Made by a program: the position numbers and the translations under genes | The notes under the pieces: model-generated | What the model was told of the DNA's origin: nothing | Databases searched by the model: none | The model's input: the letters and a program-made list of their open reading frames with translations, nothing else | In this document: positions 17,486-26,842 of the stretch, one piece after another | Layout: each line of letters opens with the position of its first letter | Position numbering within the stretch: the first letter of the stretch is position 1 | From: Dermatophilus congolensis | Lineage (GTDB): Bacteria > Actinomycetota > Actinomycetes > Actinomycetales > Dermatophilaceae | Assembly: GCF_900447215.1 (NCBI RefSeq) | Contig: NZ_UFYA01000001.1 | Location: forward strand, 62,001-126,000 | Direction of reading: 5' to 3' | Length of the DNA: 64,000 nt

Positions 17486-18294
17486 GGCGTGGTTTCCCAG
17501 ATGTTGTGGGCGGGGTGTTTATGGGTGCGGGGGGTTGGCCCGGTGAACCATTCGCGTCCGAGGATGAGGTTGAACAGTGGTGAGGGCAGGTTGCTTAGGA
17601 CGTTGAGTGTTCGGGTGGTGCGGCCTGTTGTTTGTGAGGTGTGGGCGCGTAGGGCGTTGCGTTTGGCTGTGCTGTATTGGCCGATGCTGATGCGGTGGGT
17701 GATGAGGTTGCGGGGAGTGTAGGCGGTTTCGAATGTGCTGCGGTCGAATTCGGGCGGGAAGGGGTAGAGGCGGGTTGCGATGCGTAGGGCTTGGGTGATG
17801 AGTTCGCGGGGGATTGTTGCTTCGAGGAGCCGGGTGCCTGTGGTGGCGGAGGCGGCGCGGACTACTTCGTGGAGTTTGATGTGGTCGCGGTGGCCGTATC
17901 CGCCGGCTTTGTCGTAGCCGATGACGAGGTCGGCGTGTTCGTTGCGCAGGATGTTGGCCAGTTGGGTGGCGGCGTGGTGGGTGTTGGTGCGTGCGAATCG
18001 GGTTGTGTGGGGAGGGTTGGGGGGGATGGTGGGGCCGGAACCGGAGTCTGCGTAGCCGAGTCGGATGACGTTGTGTGCGCCGATGGCTGCTGCGCTGAGG
18101 TGGAGTTCGTTGATTCGGGTGGTGCCGAGGTCGCCGTTTTGGTGGTAGCGGGGGTCGGCTTCGCCGAGTTCACCGTCGGTGGCCACGACGAGGATGACGC
18201 GGTCTCCTGCGGCGGCTGCTTTGGCGAGGGTGCCTGCCATGAGGAGTGCTTCGTCGTCGGGGTGGGCGTTGACGGCGACGATGGTGCGGCTCAC
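17482..18294 (-). CDS. PIG-L family GlcNAc-type deacetylase
   Basis: A 270-residue enzyme of the PIG-L/LmbE/MshB family of zinc-dependent N-acetylglucosaminyl deacetylases. It opens with IVAVNAHPDDEALLMAGTLA, whose AHPDDE (10-15) supplies the His, Asp and catalytic Asp. A second zinc His lies in GYGHRDHIKLH. The length is normal. It is translationally coupled to the flippase-like gene (4-nt overlap) and lies 76 bp from the divergent GT4 gene. This context points to a glycoconjugate step rather than mycothiol alone, but MshB-like activity cannot be excluded. Confidence 0.88.
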   Translation of the reverse strand: MSRTIVAVNAHPDDEALLMAGTLAKAAAAGDRVILVVATDGELGEADPRYHQNGDLGTTRINELHLSAAAIGAHNVIRLGYADSGSGPTIPPNPPHTTRFARTNTHHAATQLANILRNEHADLVIGYDKAGGYGHRDHIKLHEVVRAASATTGTRLLEATIPRELITQALRIATRLYPFPPEFDRSTFETAYTPRNLITHRISIGQYSTAKRNALRAHTSQTTGRTTRTLNVLSNLPSPLFNLILGREWFTGPTPRTHKHPAHNIWETTP

Positions 18295-18370
18295 ATCGGT
18301 CAGTGTGCCATTGGTGGCTGGTGGTGGTTGGTGGCGTGTGGCGGTATGTCGGGCGTGGCAGGGTGTTTGG

Positions 18371-19492
18371 GTGCGTATTGCTTTGGTTTCGGATGTTTTT
18401 TTGCCGCGTCTGGGTGGGATTGAGGTGCAGGTGGATCGGTTGGCGCGGGGGTTGGTCAGTGCTGGGCATGAGGTGGTGGTGTTGACGATTACGCCGGGAG
18501 CGCAGGTGGATATGGTTGAGGGTGGGGTGCAGGTGTTGCGGTTTCCGTTGCCGGTGCGGTTGCCGGGGTCAGTGGTGGTGAATCCGGCGGGGGCGGGGTG
18601 GTTGCGGTCGGTGTTGGGTGAGGGTGGTTTTGATGTGGTGCATGTGCATATGGGGGTGGTGAGTCCGTTTGCGTTTGATGCGGTGCAGGTGGCGGCGCAG
18701 TTGGGGTTGGCGCATGTGGTGACGTGTCATTCGTTGGTTGGTGGGGCGGGCAGGTTGTGGTTGCGGTTGTCGGGGCGGGTGGATCGGTGGGTGCGTGGTG
18801 GTGCGGTGTTGTCGGCTGTTTCAGGTGTTGCGGCGCAGCGGTTGGCGGCGGCGGCGTCCGGGGATGTGGAGGTGGAGGTTGTTCCTAATGGGGTGGATAC
18901 GCAGGTGTGGCGTCGGTGGTGTGGGGTCAGGCCGCGTGCTGGTGGGGTGCGGGTTGTGAGTGCGATGCGTTTGTCGAGGATTAAGCGGCCGGTGGCGTTG
19001 TTGGAGTTGGTGCAGGTGGCGCGGGGGTTGGTGCCTGGGGTGCCGATTACGGTGGAGGTGGCCGGGGACGGGCCGTTGCGGCCGGTGTGTGAGCGGTGGG
19101 TGAGTAGGCATGGTGCTGGTGGGTGGGTGCGGTTGCGGGGTCGGTTGTCTCATGCGGAGTTGGTGCGGATGTATGGGGGGGCGGATGTGTTTGTGTCTCC
19201 GGTGGTGGATGAGGCGTTTGGGATTGCTGCGTTGGAGGCGCGGGCGTGTGGGGTGCCGGTGTTTGGGCGGGTGGGTAGTGGGGTGGGGGAGTTTGTGCGC
19301 TCGGGTGTTGATGGGGTGTTGATGGATAGTGACGTTGGGTTGGCGCGGGCGGTTGCGCACTGTGCGGTGGATGGGGTGTGGATGGCTGGGTTGCGTGAGC
19401 AGGCGGGTGCTGAGTTGCCGGAGCGGTTTGGTCAGGGGGCGATTGTGGCTGGTGCGGTGGGGTTGTATGAGCGGGCTGCGCGGGGGGTGTGA
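18371..19492 (+). CDS. Glycosyltransferase family 4 (GT4)
   Basis: A protein of about 373 residues with GT-B fold landmarks: the N-terminal RIALVSDVFLPRLGGIEVQV with the GG-V/IE signature seen in PIG-A-like enzymes, a MRLSRIKRP donor-domain entry, VAGDGPLR, and the EX7E motif EAFGIAALE in VDEAFGIAALEARACG. It is expected to use a nucleotide-sugar donor with retention. The start is GTG 18371, where homology begins; the longer in-frame reading runs through the promoter region. It diverges from the PIG-L/flippase operon. Acceptor and sugar are unknown. Very high G/T codon bias. Confidence 0.88.
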   Translation: MRIALVSDVFLPRLGGIEVQVDRLARGLVSAGHEVVVLTITPGAQVDMVEGGVQVLRFPLPVRLPGSVVVNPAGAGWLRSVLGEGGFDVVHVHMGVVSPFAFDAVQVAAQLGLAHVVTCHSLVGGAGRLWLRLSGRVDRWVRGGAVLSAVSGVAAQRLAAAASGDVEVEVVPNGVDTQVWRRWCGVRPRAGGVRVVSAMRLSRIKRPVALLELVQVARGLVPGVPITVEVAGDGPLRPVCERWVSRHGAGGWVRLRGRLSHAELVRMYGGADVFVSPVVDEAFGIAALEARACGVPVFGRVGSGVGEFVRSGVDGVLMDSDVGLARAVAHCAVDGVWMAGLREQAGAELPERFGQGAIVAGAVGLYERAARGV

Positions 19493-19682
19493 TGTGTTTG
19501 ACGTGGATTTGTTGTGGTGAAAGGCAGCTTTGGGGCCGCGGCGTTGGGGGTGAGGGGACAGACTGGGTGTGTAGCTGAGCCGGTCGTGGTTTTTCCGTGA
19601 TCTGTCAGATGGCGGCGTTGCCAGGGCGCTGTTACCGGCTGTTGTTGCCCGTGCACCCGGGCTGTTGTGAAGGAGTTGTGCC

Positions 19683-21407
19683 ATGGCGGATTTCGCCTAT
19701 GAGGACTTGCTGCCTGTTGGGAAAGACATACAGACCCCGTTTCGCAAGTTGACGTCGCAGGGCGTGCGTGTGTTGGAGGGGCCAGGTGGTCGTCGTTTTC
19801 TTGAGGTTGAGTCTGAGGCGCTGCGCCTGTTGACGGAGACAGCGATGCATGACATCGCGCATTATTTGCGGCCGGGGCATCTGCAGCAGTTGCGGAACAT
19901 TCTCGAGGACGAGGAGGCCAGTGACAATGACAAATTTGTGGCCTCTGACTTGTTGAAGAACGCGGGGATCGCTGCCGGTGGCGTGTTGCCTATGTGTCAG
20001 GACACGGGGACGGCGATTGTTTCAGCGCATCGGGGGCAGCATGTGCTTACTGCTGGTGATGATGCTGAACCCATTTCGCGGGGAGTGTTTGATGCTTATA
20101 CGAAGTTAAATTTGCGGTATAGCCAGAACGCTCCGGTGACGTTCTTTGAGGAGAAGAACACGGGCTGCAATCTTCCTGCGCAGATCGATATTTATGCGGA
20201 TACGCATCCAGGGCATGAGCTGGAGTATGAGTTTTTGTTCATGGCTAAGGGCGGCGGTTCGGCGAATAAGAGCTACTTGTTCCAGGAGACGAAGTCCATT
20301 CTTACTCCGGAGCGAATCATGCCGTTCTTGGAGGAAAAAATCCGCAGTTTGGGTACGGCGGCGTGCCCGCCGTACCACTTGGCGATTGTGGTTGGCGGTA
20401 CGTCTGCGGAGAAGGCGCTGCAGACGGCTAAGTATGCGTCAGCGAAGTACTTGGACAATCTCCCGACCACGGGTAACGCGGCTACGGGTCGTGGGTTCCG
20501 GGACCGTGAGATGGAGGAAAAGGTTCTTGAACTGACTCGTCAGATCGGTATTGGTGCCCAGTTTGGTGGTAAGTATTTCTGTCACGATGTGCGGGTGGTG
20601 CGGTTACCGCGTCATGGTGCTTCGTTGCCGGTGGCGATCGCGGTTTCGTGTTCGGCGGATCGGCAATGTCTGGGCAAGATCACCCCGGAGGGGGTGTTTG
20701 TGGAGCAGCTTGAGTTTGATCCGACCCAGTATTTGCCAGCCCCCACTGAGGATGAATTGGGTGGGGAGGTTGTAGAGATCGATTTGCGGCGTCCGATGTC
20801 TGAAGTTTTAGCGGAGCTGACGAAGTATCCGGTTAAGACGCGTTTGTCTTTGACGGGCACGCTTGTGGTGGCCCGCGATATCGCGCACGCAAAAATCCGG
20901 GAGCGTCTTGATAAGGGTGAGCAGATGCCCCAGTATCTGAAGGATTATCCGGTGTATTACGCCGGTCCTGCGAAGACTCCCGATGGGATGGCTTCGGGGT
21001 CGTTCGGCCCCACGACTGCCGGACGCATGGATAGTTATGTTGACCAGTTCCAGGCTGCGGGCGGATCGATGGTGATGCTTGCTAAAGGTAACCGTAGCCA
21101 GGCGGTGACGGATGCGTGTGCAGCGCATGGCGGTTTCTACTTGGGTTCTATCGGTGGTCCAGCTGCACGCTTGGCGCAGGATTGCATCACGAAGGTGGAA
21201 GTTTTGGAGTATCCGGAGTTGGGTATGGAGGCGGTGTGGAAGATTGAGGTGAAAGATTTCCCTGCCTTCATTGTCGTTGATGACAAAGGCGATGATTTCT
21301 TTGCTTCTGTCGCGGCGCCGGTGACGATGTCGATCGGGAAACGTCCGGGGGTGGATGCCGCGCACAACAACACGGATGTTGATGCCGCTGCAACACAAAC
21401 GAATTGA
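19683..21407 (+). CDS. Class I fumarate hydratase ([4Fe-4S])
   Basis: A 574-residue single-chain class I fumarase (FumA/FumB type) interconverting fumarate and malate. Probable cluster ligands are Cys105 (PMCQDTGTA), Cys228 (GTAACPPYH) and Cys323 (VSCSADRQ), matching the three E. coli FumA ligands in context. The beta-subunit-like C-terminal half contains [23 protein letters not shown] sits 7 nt before ATG 19683. The enzyme class is oxygen-sensitive. Nearby mdh, sucCD and two C4-type carriers suit a role in C4-acid metabolism. A long hairpin follows the stop. Confidence 0.95.
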   Translation: MADFAYEDLLPVGKDIQTPFRKLTSQGVRVLEGPGGRRFLEVESEALRLLTETAMHDIAHYLRPGHLQQLRNILEDEEASDNDKFVASDLLKNAGIAAGGVLPMCQDTGTAIVSAHRGQHVLTAGDDAEPISRGVFDAYTKLNLRYSQNAPVTFFEEKNTGCNLPAQIDIYADTHPGHELEYEFLFMAKGGGSANKSYLFQETKSILTPERIMPFLEEKIRSLGTAACPPYHLAIVVGGTSAEKALQTAKYASAKYLDNLPTTGNAATGRGFRDREMEEKVLELTRQIGIGAQFGGKYFCHDVRVVRLPRHGASLPVAIAVSCSADRQCLGKITPEGVFVEQLEFDPTQYLPAPTEDELGGEVVEIDLRRPMSEVLAELTKYPVKTRLSLTGTLVVARDIAHAKIRERLDKGEQMPQYLKDYPVYYAGPAKTPDGMASGSFGPTTAGRMDSYVDQFQAAGGSMVMLAKGNRSQAVTDACAAHGGFYLGSIGGPAARLAQDCITKVEVLEYPELGMEAVWKIEVKDFPAFIVVDDKGDDFFASVAAPVTMSIGKRPGVDAAHNNTDVDAAATQTN

Positions 21408-21421
21408 CCGCTACGGCTGGG

Positions 21422-21464
21422 GGTGTTCCTACGCCTGCAGATATTGCACGAGCGTAGGAGCACC
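21422..21464 (+). terminator. Hairpin after the fumarase gene
   Basis: GGTGTTCCTACGC (21422-21434) pairs with GCGTAGGAGCACC (21452-21464) with one G-T wobble and a 17-nt loop. There is no clear T-run. It is a probable terminator or mRNA 3'-end structure. Confidence 0.6.
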
Positions 21465-21515
21465 ACCGGTGCGATTGTGGGGGCGGGTCCGGGGGCTGCT
21501 GTTTAGGGTGGGCTC

Positions 21516-22148
21516 ATGTCTCATGAGCACTCTGGTAATAGCGACGCCACATACTTCAATGACGCTGCGAAAACGTGGGACAGTCCTGAAAAGACTGCCC
21601 GTTCACAGCGCATCGCGGATGCTATCCGGCAGCGCATTCCGATGAGTTCGGCGTGGCGTGTACTTGATCTGGGTGCTGGTACTGGCCAGCTTGGCCGTGC
21701 CTTGGCTGAGCAAGTGGCGCATGTCCTTCTCATCGATACATCTGAGGGCATGATTGATGTTGCTATGGATGCGATTGCTGATCACCCTCGTGTTCAGGCT
21801 CGGGTTCATAACCTTCTCGATGAGCCATTGAACGATTCCTTTGATCTTGTTGTCAGCGCGATGGCTCTTCACCACATTCCTGACACCAGGGCTGCTTTGC
21901 GAAGCATTCGGGGAGCGCTCGCACCGGGAGGTTGGGTTTCGCTGGCGGATCTTGATCATGATCCAGAGAATCTTTTTCATGCGGATACGCACACTGGGCA
22001 CCGGGGTATTGAGCGAGATGTGTTGCGGGAAGATCTGGTGCGGGAAGGTTTTGTTGATGTGCAGGTGGAGACGGTGGCCACGGTTGTGAAGGCTAAGGGT
22101 GGTGTTGCTCGCGAGTTCAGTGTTTTTCTTGCGACGGGGCATCTGTAG
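21516..22148 (+). CDS. Class I SAM-dependent methyltransferase
   Basis: A 210-residue Rossmann methyltransferase: motif I VLDLGAGTGQLG (about 49-60), an acidic second strand LLIDTSEGM, LVVSAMALHHIPD at motif IV, and LAPGGWVSLADLD at motif V/VI. The topology resembles Methyltransf_11/25 small-molecule enzymes. No substrate can be read from sequence. It begins 108 bp after the fumarase, past a hairpin, and ends 45 bp before the oxidoreductase gene, so the latter two may be co-transcribed. Confidence 0.88.
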   Translation: MSHEHSGNSDATYFNDAAKTWDSPEKTARSQRIADAIRQRIPMSSAWRVLDLGAGTGQLGRALAEQVAHVLLIDTSEGMIDVAMDAIADHPRVQARVHNLLDEPLNDSFDLVVSAMALHHIPDTRAALRSIRGALAPGGWVSLADLDHDPENLFHADTHTGHRGIERDVLREDLVREGFVDVQVETVATVVKAKGGVAREFSVFLATGHL

Positions 22149-22193
22149 TGTCTTAGGTGTTCTTCCCCCGGGGCTGGTGGCAGGGTTGAGGGT

Positions 22194-23222
22194 ATGCGTA
22201 TTGCTCTTGCGGGTTACTCCTATGGTCGTACTTTGCATGCTCCGTTGATTGCGCAGGCGGGTGGGCAGATTGTTGCTGTGGCGACTTCGCACCCTGATCG
22301 GGTTGCGCAGGCGAAAGCGGATTTACCGGGGGCGATGGTGGTTCCTGATGTGACTGCGTTGGTGGATGTTGTTGTGCGCGTTGGTGCTGATGCGGTGGTT
22401 TTGTGCACTCCTACGGGTAAGCATGTTGAGCATGTGCGTCAGGTGATTGCGGCGGGGGTGCCGTGCGTGGTGGATAAGCCGATGGCTGTTTTTGCTGATG
22501 AGGCTGATGCGTTGGTTCAGCTGGCACGTCAGGAGCGTGTGCCGTTGACGGTGTTTCAGAATCGGCGGTGGGATGCCGGTCCGTTGGCGTTGGCGCAGGT
22601 GGTGCAGCGGGGTGATTTGGGGCAGGTACGTCGTTTTGAGATGTCGTTTAGTCGGTGGCGTCCGGAGCCGAAGCAGCGGTGGAGGGAGAACGCTGATTGG
22701 CGTGAGGGTGGTGGTGTTCTTAACGATTTGGGGCCGCATGTGATTGATACTGCGGTGCAGGTGATGGGGCCAGTTGCCAGCGTGTATGCGGAGGTGAACG
22801 CGTTTACTACTCCTGCGGATGATGATGTTTTGCTGTGGTTGCGTCACGTGCGTGGTGGGTCTTCGATTTTGCGGGCTAGTTCGTTTGATCCGTTTCCTGC
22901 GCCTCGGTTCCGTGTGACGGGAACGAAGGCGGCGTTTGTGTATGAAGATGGTCCGGACACGATTGGTGTTTTGCCGGATTTGGCTGATGCTCAGGGCGGA
23001 ACAGGGTGGGTGTATGCGGGCTCTGAGCGGTGGCCCGGTCCAGCGGTGAGTGAGACGGGTGCGGAGTTCTATCGGATTTTGTCGGCTGCGTTGCAGGGTC
23101 AGGGGTATGAGGATAGGCAGGCGGGGATGCCGGTTGATCCTATGGATGCGGTGCATTCCATCCGGGTTGGGCAGGCGGCGCGCCTTAGTGCTGCACAGAG
23201 CCGGGTTGTCCAGGTGGAGTGA
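22194..23222 (+). CDS. Gfo/Idh/MocA family oxidoreductase
   Basis: A 342-residue NAD(P)-dependent oxidoreductase. The N-terminal Rossmann half has ALAGYSYGRTLHAP in place of a classic GxGxxG, AVVLCTPTGKHVEHV, and the family EKP-like motif as VVDKPMAV. The C-terminal alpha/beta half contains FQNRRWDAGPLAL and the GGGVLNDLGPHVIDTA motif with the catalytic-region His. This pattern resembles YhhX/YdgJ-type enzymes. Substrate unknown, probably a sugar or cyclitol. It follows the methyltransferase at 45 bp. Confidence 0.88.
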   Translation: MRIALAGYSYGRTLHAPLIAQAGGQIVAVATSHPDRVAQAKADLPGAMVVPDVTALVDVVVRVGADAVVLCTPTGKHVEHVRQVIAAGVPCVVDKPMAVFADEADALVQLARQERVPLTVFQNRRWDAGPLALAQVVQRGDLGQVRRFEMSFSRWRPEPKQRWRENADWREGGGVLNDLGPHVIDTAVQVMGPVASVYAEVNAFTTPADDDVLLWLRHVRGGSSILRASSFDPFPAPRFRVTGTKAAFVYEDGPDTIGVLPDLADAQGGTGWVYAGSERWPGPAVSETGAEFYRILSAALQGQGYEDRQAGMPVDPMDAVHSIRVGQAARLSAAQSRVVQVE

Positions 23223-23284
23223 ATCGGGGTCGGGGGTGTTCTGGTTGTGCAGGTAGGTGTTGGGCAGTCGTTAGTGTGGGTAGT

Positions 23285-23635
23285 ATGGCAACTACTTTCA
23301 CCGTCCTTGGTCTTATGCACTGGCTTGGGCTGCTGCTCATCCTGGTTGGTTGGGCGATGTCCTTCGCGGCCCGTCGGATTCATGCGTTGATGGTGTGGGG
23401 TGCACGCCTGCAGCTATTGATTGGTTTGGGTTTGGTGGGTGTGCTGGAGATGTCTGGCGGCACGGTGAACCACATGATGGTCGGGGTAAAGCTGCTTGTT
23501 GCGGTTGCTGTTGTTGGTTTGTGTGAGGCGTCGAATGCGAAGGCTAAGCGTGGTCAGGATTCGTTTACGTTGGCTCATGTGGCACTTGGGTTGACGTTGG
23601 TCAACACCGTGATTGGGCTGGGGTTTATGGGCTGA
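23285..23635 (+). CDS. Small four-helix membrane protein of unknown function
   Basis: A 116-residue protein with four hydrophobic helices (about residues 5-27, 33-52, 60-79 and 94-114) and conserved-looking polar points (HWLGLLL, GGTVNHMMVGVK). It resembles small integral membrane proteins found next to pcrA in other Micrococcales, but I cannot name the family. The start ATG 23285 was chosen over an upstream Met because the latter would add a Cys/Gly-rich leader from intergenic sequence. It ends 106 bp before pcrA. Confidence 0.7.
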   Translation: MATTFTVLGLMHWLGLLLILVGWAMSFAARRIHALMVWGARLQLLIGLGLVGVLEMSGGTVNHMMVGVKLLVAVAVVGLCEASNAKAKRGQDSFTLAHVALGLTLVNTVIGLGFMG

Positions 23636-23741
23636 TCTTCCTGGTGGAGTACGGCGTGTGATGCGCCGTGCGTGAGATTGTCGGCGTGTTGTCAGGCGGC
23701 TGTCCCCGCGTGCTGGTGGGGATGGCCGCCTACAGTTATCG

Positions 23742-26336
23742 GTGATGAGCAACCTGTTCGAGAATGTGCCTTTTGAGGCTCTGGGCGATGTTGTGCCGAA
23801 AGGGCCTGTAACTGCGAGTGACGTGGATGGAGCTGGGGGATGTGTGCCTGCTCCGCAGGAGTCACCTGATCATGATTTGGGGGGTGTGAGGCGTCCTGAG
23901 GGGCGTTCGGTGTTTGATGCTGCCGCGTTGGTGGAGGGATTGAACGAACCACAGAAGCAGGCGGTTTTGCATGAGGGTGGGCAGTTGTTGATCGTCGCTG
24001 GTGCGGGGTCGGGCAAAACGAGGGTTTTGACGCATCGAATTGCGTATTTGTTGGGGGCTCGTGGTGTCCAGCCGGGGCAGATTCTTGCGATCACTTTCAC
24101 CAACAAGGCTGCTGGTGAGATGCGTGAGCGAGTTGAGCAGTTGGTGGGTGGTAGGGCGCGGGCGATGTGGGTGAGTACGTTTCACTCTGCGTGTGTGCGT
24201 ATTTTGCGGCGTGAGGCCGACAAGGTCGGCATGAAGAGTGGTTTTTCTATTTACGATGCTGCTGATAGTCAACGTTTGATGGCGTTGGTTATGCGTGAGC
24301 TGAATATCGATACTAAACGGCATACTCCGCGCAGTTTTGCTCACCGGATCAGTAATTTGAAAAATGAATTAATTGATTCGGATGAGTTTGCTTCTCGGGC
24401 TCGCTCTGAGGGTGCAGAGGTCATTGATGGAATTGTTGCTGATGTGTATTCGGAATATCAGCGAAGGCTGAGGCAAGCGAATGCTTTTGATTTCGATGAC
24501 CTCATTATGGTGACGGTTCATATGCTGCAAGCTTTCCCGGAGGTTGCTGAGTATTACCGTCGTCGGTTCCGGCACATTATGGTGGATGAGTATCAGGATA
24601 CGAATCATGCCCAGTATGCGTTGGTTCGGGAGCTAGCTTCTCCTATCCCAGAGAAGCCTGCTGATCCCGAAAAGGGATTGCTGTCGCAATCCCGGGTTCC
24701 TGGGGCTGAATTAGTTGTCGTGGGTGATTCTGATCAGTCAATTTATGCTTTCCGTGGGGCAAGTATCCGAAACATCAATGAATTCGAACAAGATTACCCT
24801 GATGCCACCACGATTGTTCTTGAGCAGAACTATCGTTCCACGCAAACTATTCTTTCTGCAGCTAATGCTGTTATTTCGCAAAATAGTGAGCGTCGCCCGA
24901 AGAAGTTGTGGAGTGAAGGTGGTGCGGGGTCGAAAATTGTTGGTTATGTGGCAGATTCTGAGCATGATGAGGCTGCCTTCGTTGCGCGGCGGATTGAACA
25001 GCTTATAAAGAGCGAGTCTGTCAAACCGCACGAAGTTGCTATCTTTTATCGCACTAACGCGATGTCGCGTGCTCTTGAAGAGGTGTTGGTGCGAACTGGG
25101 CTTCCGTACAAAGTTATTGGCGGAACTCGTTTCTATGAGCGCCGCGAGGTAAAAGACGTTTTAGCGTATTTGAAAACAATCGCTAATCCTGCGGATACGG
25201 TTAACTTGCGCCGCATTCTTAATGTTCCCAAACGTGGTATCGGTGACCGCGCTGAAGCTCTTGTTGCTGATTTCGCTGATCGTGAGCGTATTACGTTTGT
25301 TGAGGCGTTGGGGCGTGCTGATGAAATCCCGATGATGGCTAAACGCTCTGCGAATGCGGTTCGCTCATTCACCACTTTGTTGGAGGCGCTCCGCAATGTT
25401 CTGGAGGATGGAGTTGGCGTAGCTGGGTTGGTCGAGGCAATTCTTGAACAGTCGGGATATCTTGACGAGCTGCGCGGAAGTAAGGATCCGCAGGATGAAA
25501 CTCGCTTGGATAACCTTGCGGAGCTTGTTTCGGTGGCTCGGGAGTTCGATGAAGAACGCGAAAGTCGGCGGTTTGAGGCCCAGACTGCTGCGCATGAGGA
25601 AGCTGTCGCGGATGCGCTAGCTCAAGGGAAAGACTTACCCGTGAAGACAACGTCAGCAGAGGCAATGGCGGATGATCCTTTGGATGAGCTGACTGAGTTT
25701 CTTGAACGCGTCTCGTTGGTAGCAGATTCGGATGATGTCCCAGATGAAGCGGTTGCTGCAGGGGGCGCAGAAGCGCAAGCTTCGGGTGAGTATGAGGGCG
25801 CAGTTACGTTGATGACCATGCACACGGCGAAAGGGTTGGAGTTCCCCGTGGTGTTTGTGGTCGGGATGGAGGATGGGACGTTCCCTCATTTCAGGGCTTT
25901 TGAAAGTTCCCATGAGATGGAGGAGGAGCGCCGTTTGGCTTACGTGGGCATTACACGCGCGAGGGAACGGTTGCATGTATCGCGGGCTGTGGTTCGTTCT
26001 GCGTGGGGCACTCCGAAATACAATCTGCCTTCGCGGTTTCTTTCGGAGATTCCGCAGGAGTTGGTGGAGTGGGAAAGAACAGAGGCTGCTGTAAGTGGGG
26101 ATTTGCGTGCGGCTCCGGCGGTGGCCACGTTGTCTTCGGCGTCGCGGGTGAGGCCAGTTGCGAATCGACCGATTATTGCGCTAGTTCCCGGTGATCGGGT
26201 AACGCATGATTCGTTTGGCCTAGGGCGTGTGGTTCAGATTGAAGGTGAGGGTGATCGCACAATTGCGCACGTTGACTTCGGTGAGAGCAAAGTGAAGAGG
26301 CTGTTGCTGAGGTATGCACCGTTAGAGAAGCTGTGA
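23742..26336 (+). CDS. pcrA: ATP-dependent DNA helicase PcrA/UvrD
   Basis: An 864-residue superfamily 1A helicase. The Q motif is GLNEPQKQAV (66-75), Walker A is AGAGSGKT (86-93), motif Ia is ITFTNKAA, Walker B is DEYQDTN (282-288) and motif III is GDSDQSIYAFRGA. Motif IV is EQNYRST, motif V is TMHTAKGLEF and motif VI is VGITRARERL. The C-terminal part (last 60 residues) forms the RNA-polymerase-binding Tudor-like segment (PGDRVTHDSFGLGRVV). An N-terminal extension of about 65 residues and a Glu-rich insertion near 600-660 are typical of actinobacteria. It acts in nucleotide excision repair and clearing of replication blocks. A terminator follows. Confidence 0.97.
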   Translation: MMSNLFENVPFEALGDVVPKGPVTASDVDGAGGCVPAPQESPDHDLGGVRRPEGRSVFDAAALVEGLNEPQKQAVLHEGGQLLIVAGAGSGKTRVLTHRIAYLLGARGVQPGQILAITFTNKAAGEMRERVEQLVGGRARAMWVSTFHSACVRILRREADKVGMKSGFSIYDAADSQRLMALVMRELNIDTKRHTPRSFAHRISNLKNELIDSDEFASRARSEGAEVIDGIVADVYSEYQRRLRQANAFDFDDLIMVTVHMLQAFPEVAEYYRRRFRHIMVDEYQDTNHAQYALVRELASPIPEKPADPEKGLLSQSRVPGAELVVVGDSDQSIYAFRGASIRNINEFEQDYPDATTIVLEQNYRSTQTILSAANAVISQNSERRPKKLWSEGGAGSKIVGYVADSEHDEAAFVARRIEQLIKSESVKPHEVAIFYRTNAMSRALEEVLVRTGLPYKVIGGTRFYERREVKDVLAYLKTIANPADTVNLRRILNVPKRGIGDRAEALVADFADRERITFVEALGRADEIPMMAKRSANAVRSFTTLLEALRNVLEDGVGVAGLVEAILEQSGYLDELRGSKDPQDETRLDNLAELVSVAREFDEERESRRFEAQTAAHEEAVADALAQGKDLPVKTTSAEAMADDPLDELTEFLERVSLVADSDDVPDEAVAAGGAEAQASGEYEGAVTLMTMHTAKGLEFPVVFVVGMEDGTFPHFRAFESSHEMEEERRLAYVGITRARERLHVSRAVVRSAWGTPKYNLPSRFLSEIPQELVEWERTEAAVSGDLRAAPAVATLSSASRVRPVANRPIIALVPGDRVTHDSFGLGRVVQIEGEGDRTIAHVDFGESKVKRLLLRYAPLEKL

Positions 26337-26349
26337 TGCGGCAACGAAT

Positions 26350-26389
26350 ATGTTGATGGGGTCGCGATATAACGCGACCCCATCAACAT
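26350..26389 (+). terminator. Terminator after pcrA
   Basis: ATGTTGATGGGGTCGCG (26350-26366) and its exact complement (26373-26389) form a 17-bp stem with loop ATATAA. It is followed by a short T/A-rich stretch. Confidence 0.85.
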
Positions 26390-26842
26390 GCTATTTATTG
26401 CCATTGTGATGCTCATGGAGCAGCGCGACGGAAGTCCATGTGCTCTACACGTGAGGTGCGGGTGTGGATATCGCAACGCGTCACGTGCCTGGGTGCGAGT
26501 GTGTACATGCCCCCGTCACTGCAGTTGCAGCGACAGTGAACGCACTTGCTCCCAGAAGGTGGTAAAGCGTGGATCGACGTAGCTGAGACACACCTAACAC
26601 TCAACCATGGGCTAGAGGTAGCGCAGGTTTGGAGTATTCCCGCTCCCGGATGGTAGGCGCACTCGATGACAGCCTGGGCCGTAGGGCAGAAAAGCAGGAT
26701 GAGATTTCTGACCTATTACCGGCTGTTGGTGCAGCCATTCATCGGAACGATTGTCTCAGCTGAACGTCGAGCCCGGGGAGTCAGGCCGCCTTTTTATACC
26801 CCCAGGCGACCCGATCTCCTCGTAAGAAGTCTGTGGATTTCG
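26390..26842. other. Intergenic region downstream of pcrA and the M23 gene
   Basis: About 450 bp between two convergent transcription units. Short open frames on both strands lack ribosome sites and motifs. I looked for tmRNA, RNase P RNA and SRP RNA signatures and saw none. Nothing can be assigned. Confidence 0.5.

Noticed and set aside
26390-26842. tmRNA, RNase P RNA or SRP RNA gene downstream of pcrA
   Set aside because: No conserved core sequences of any of these RNAs were found on either strand.
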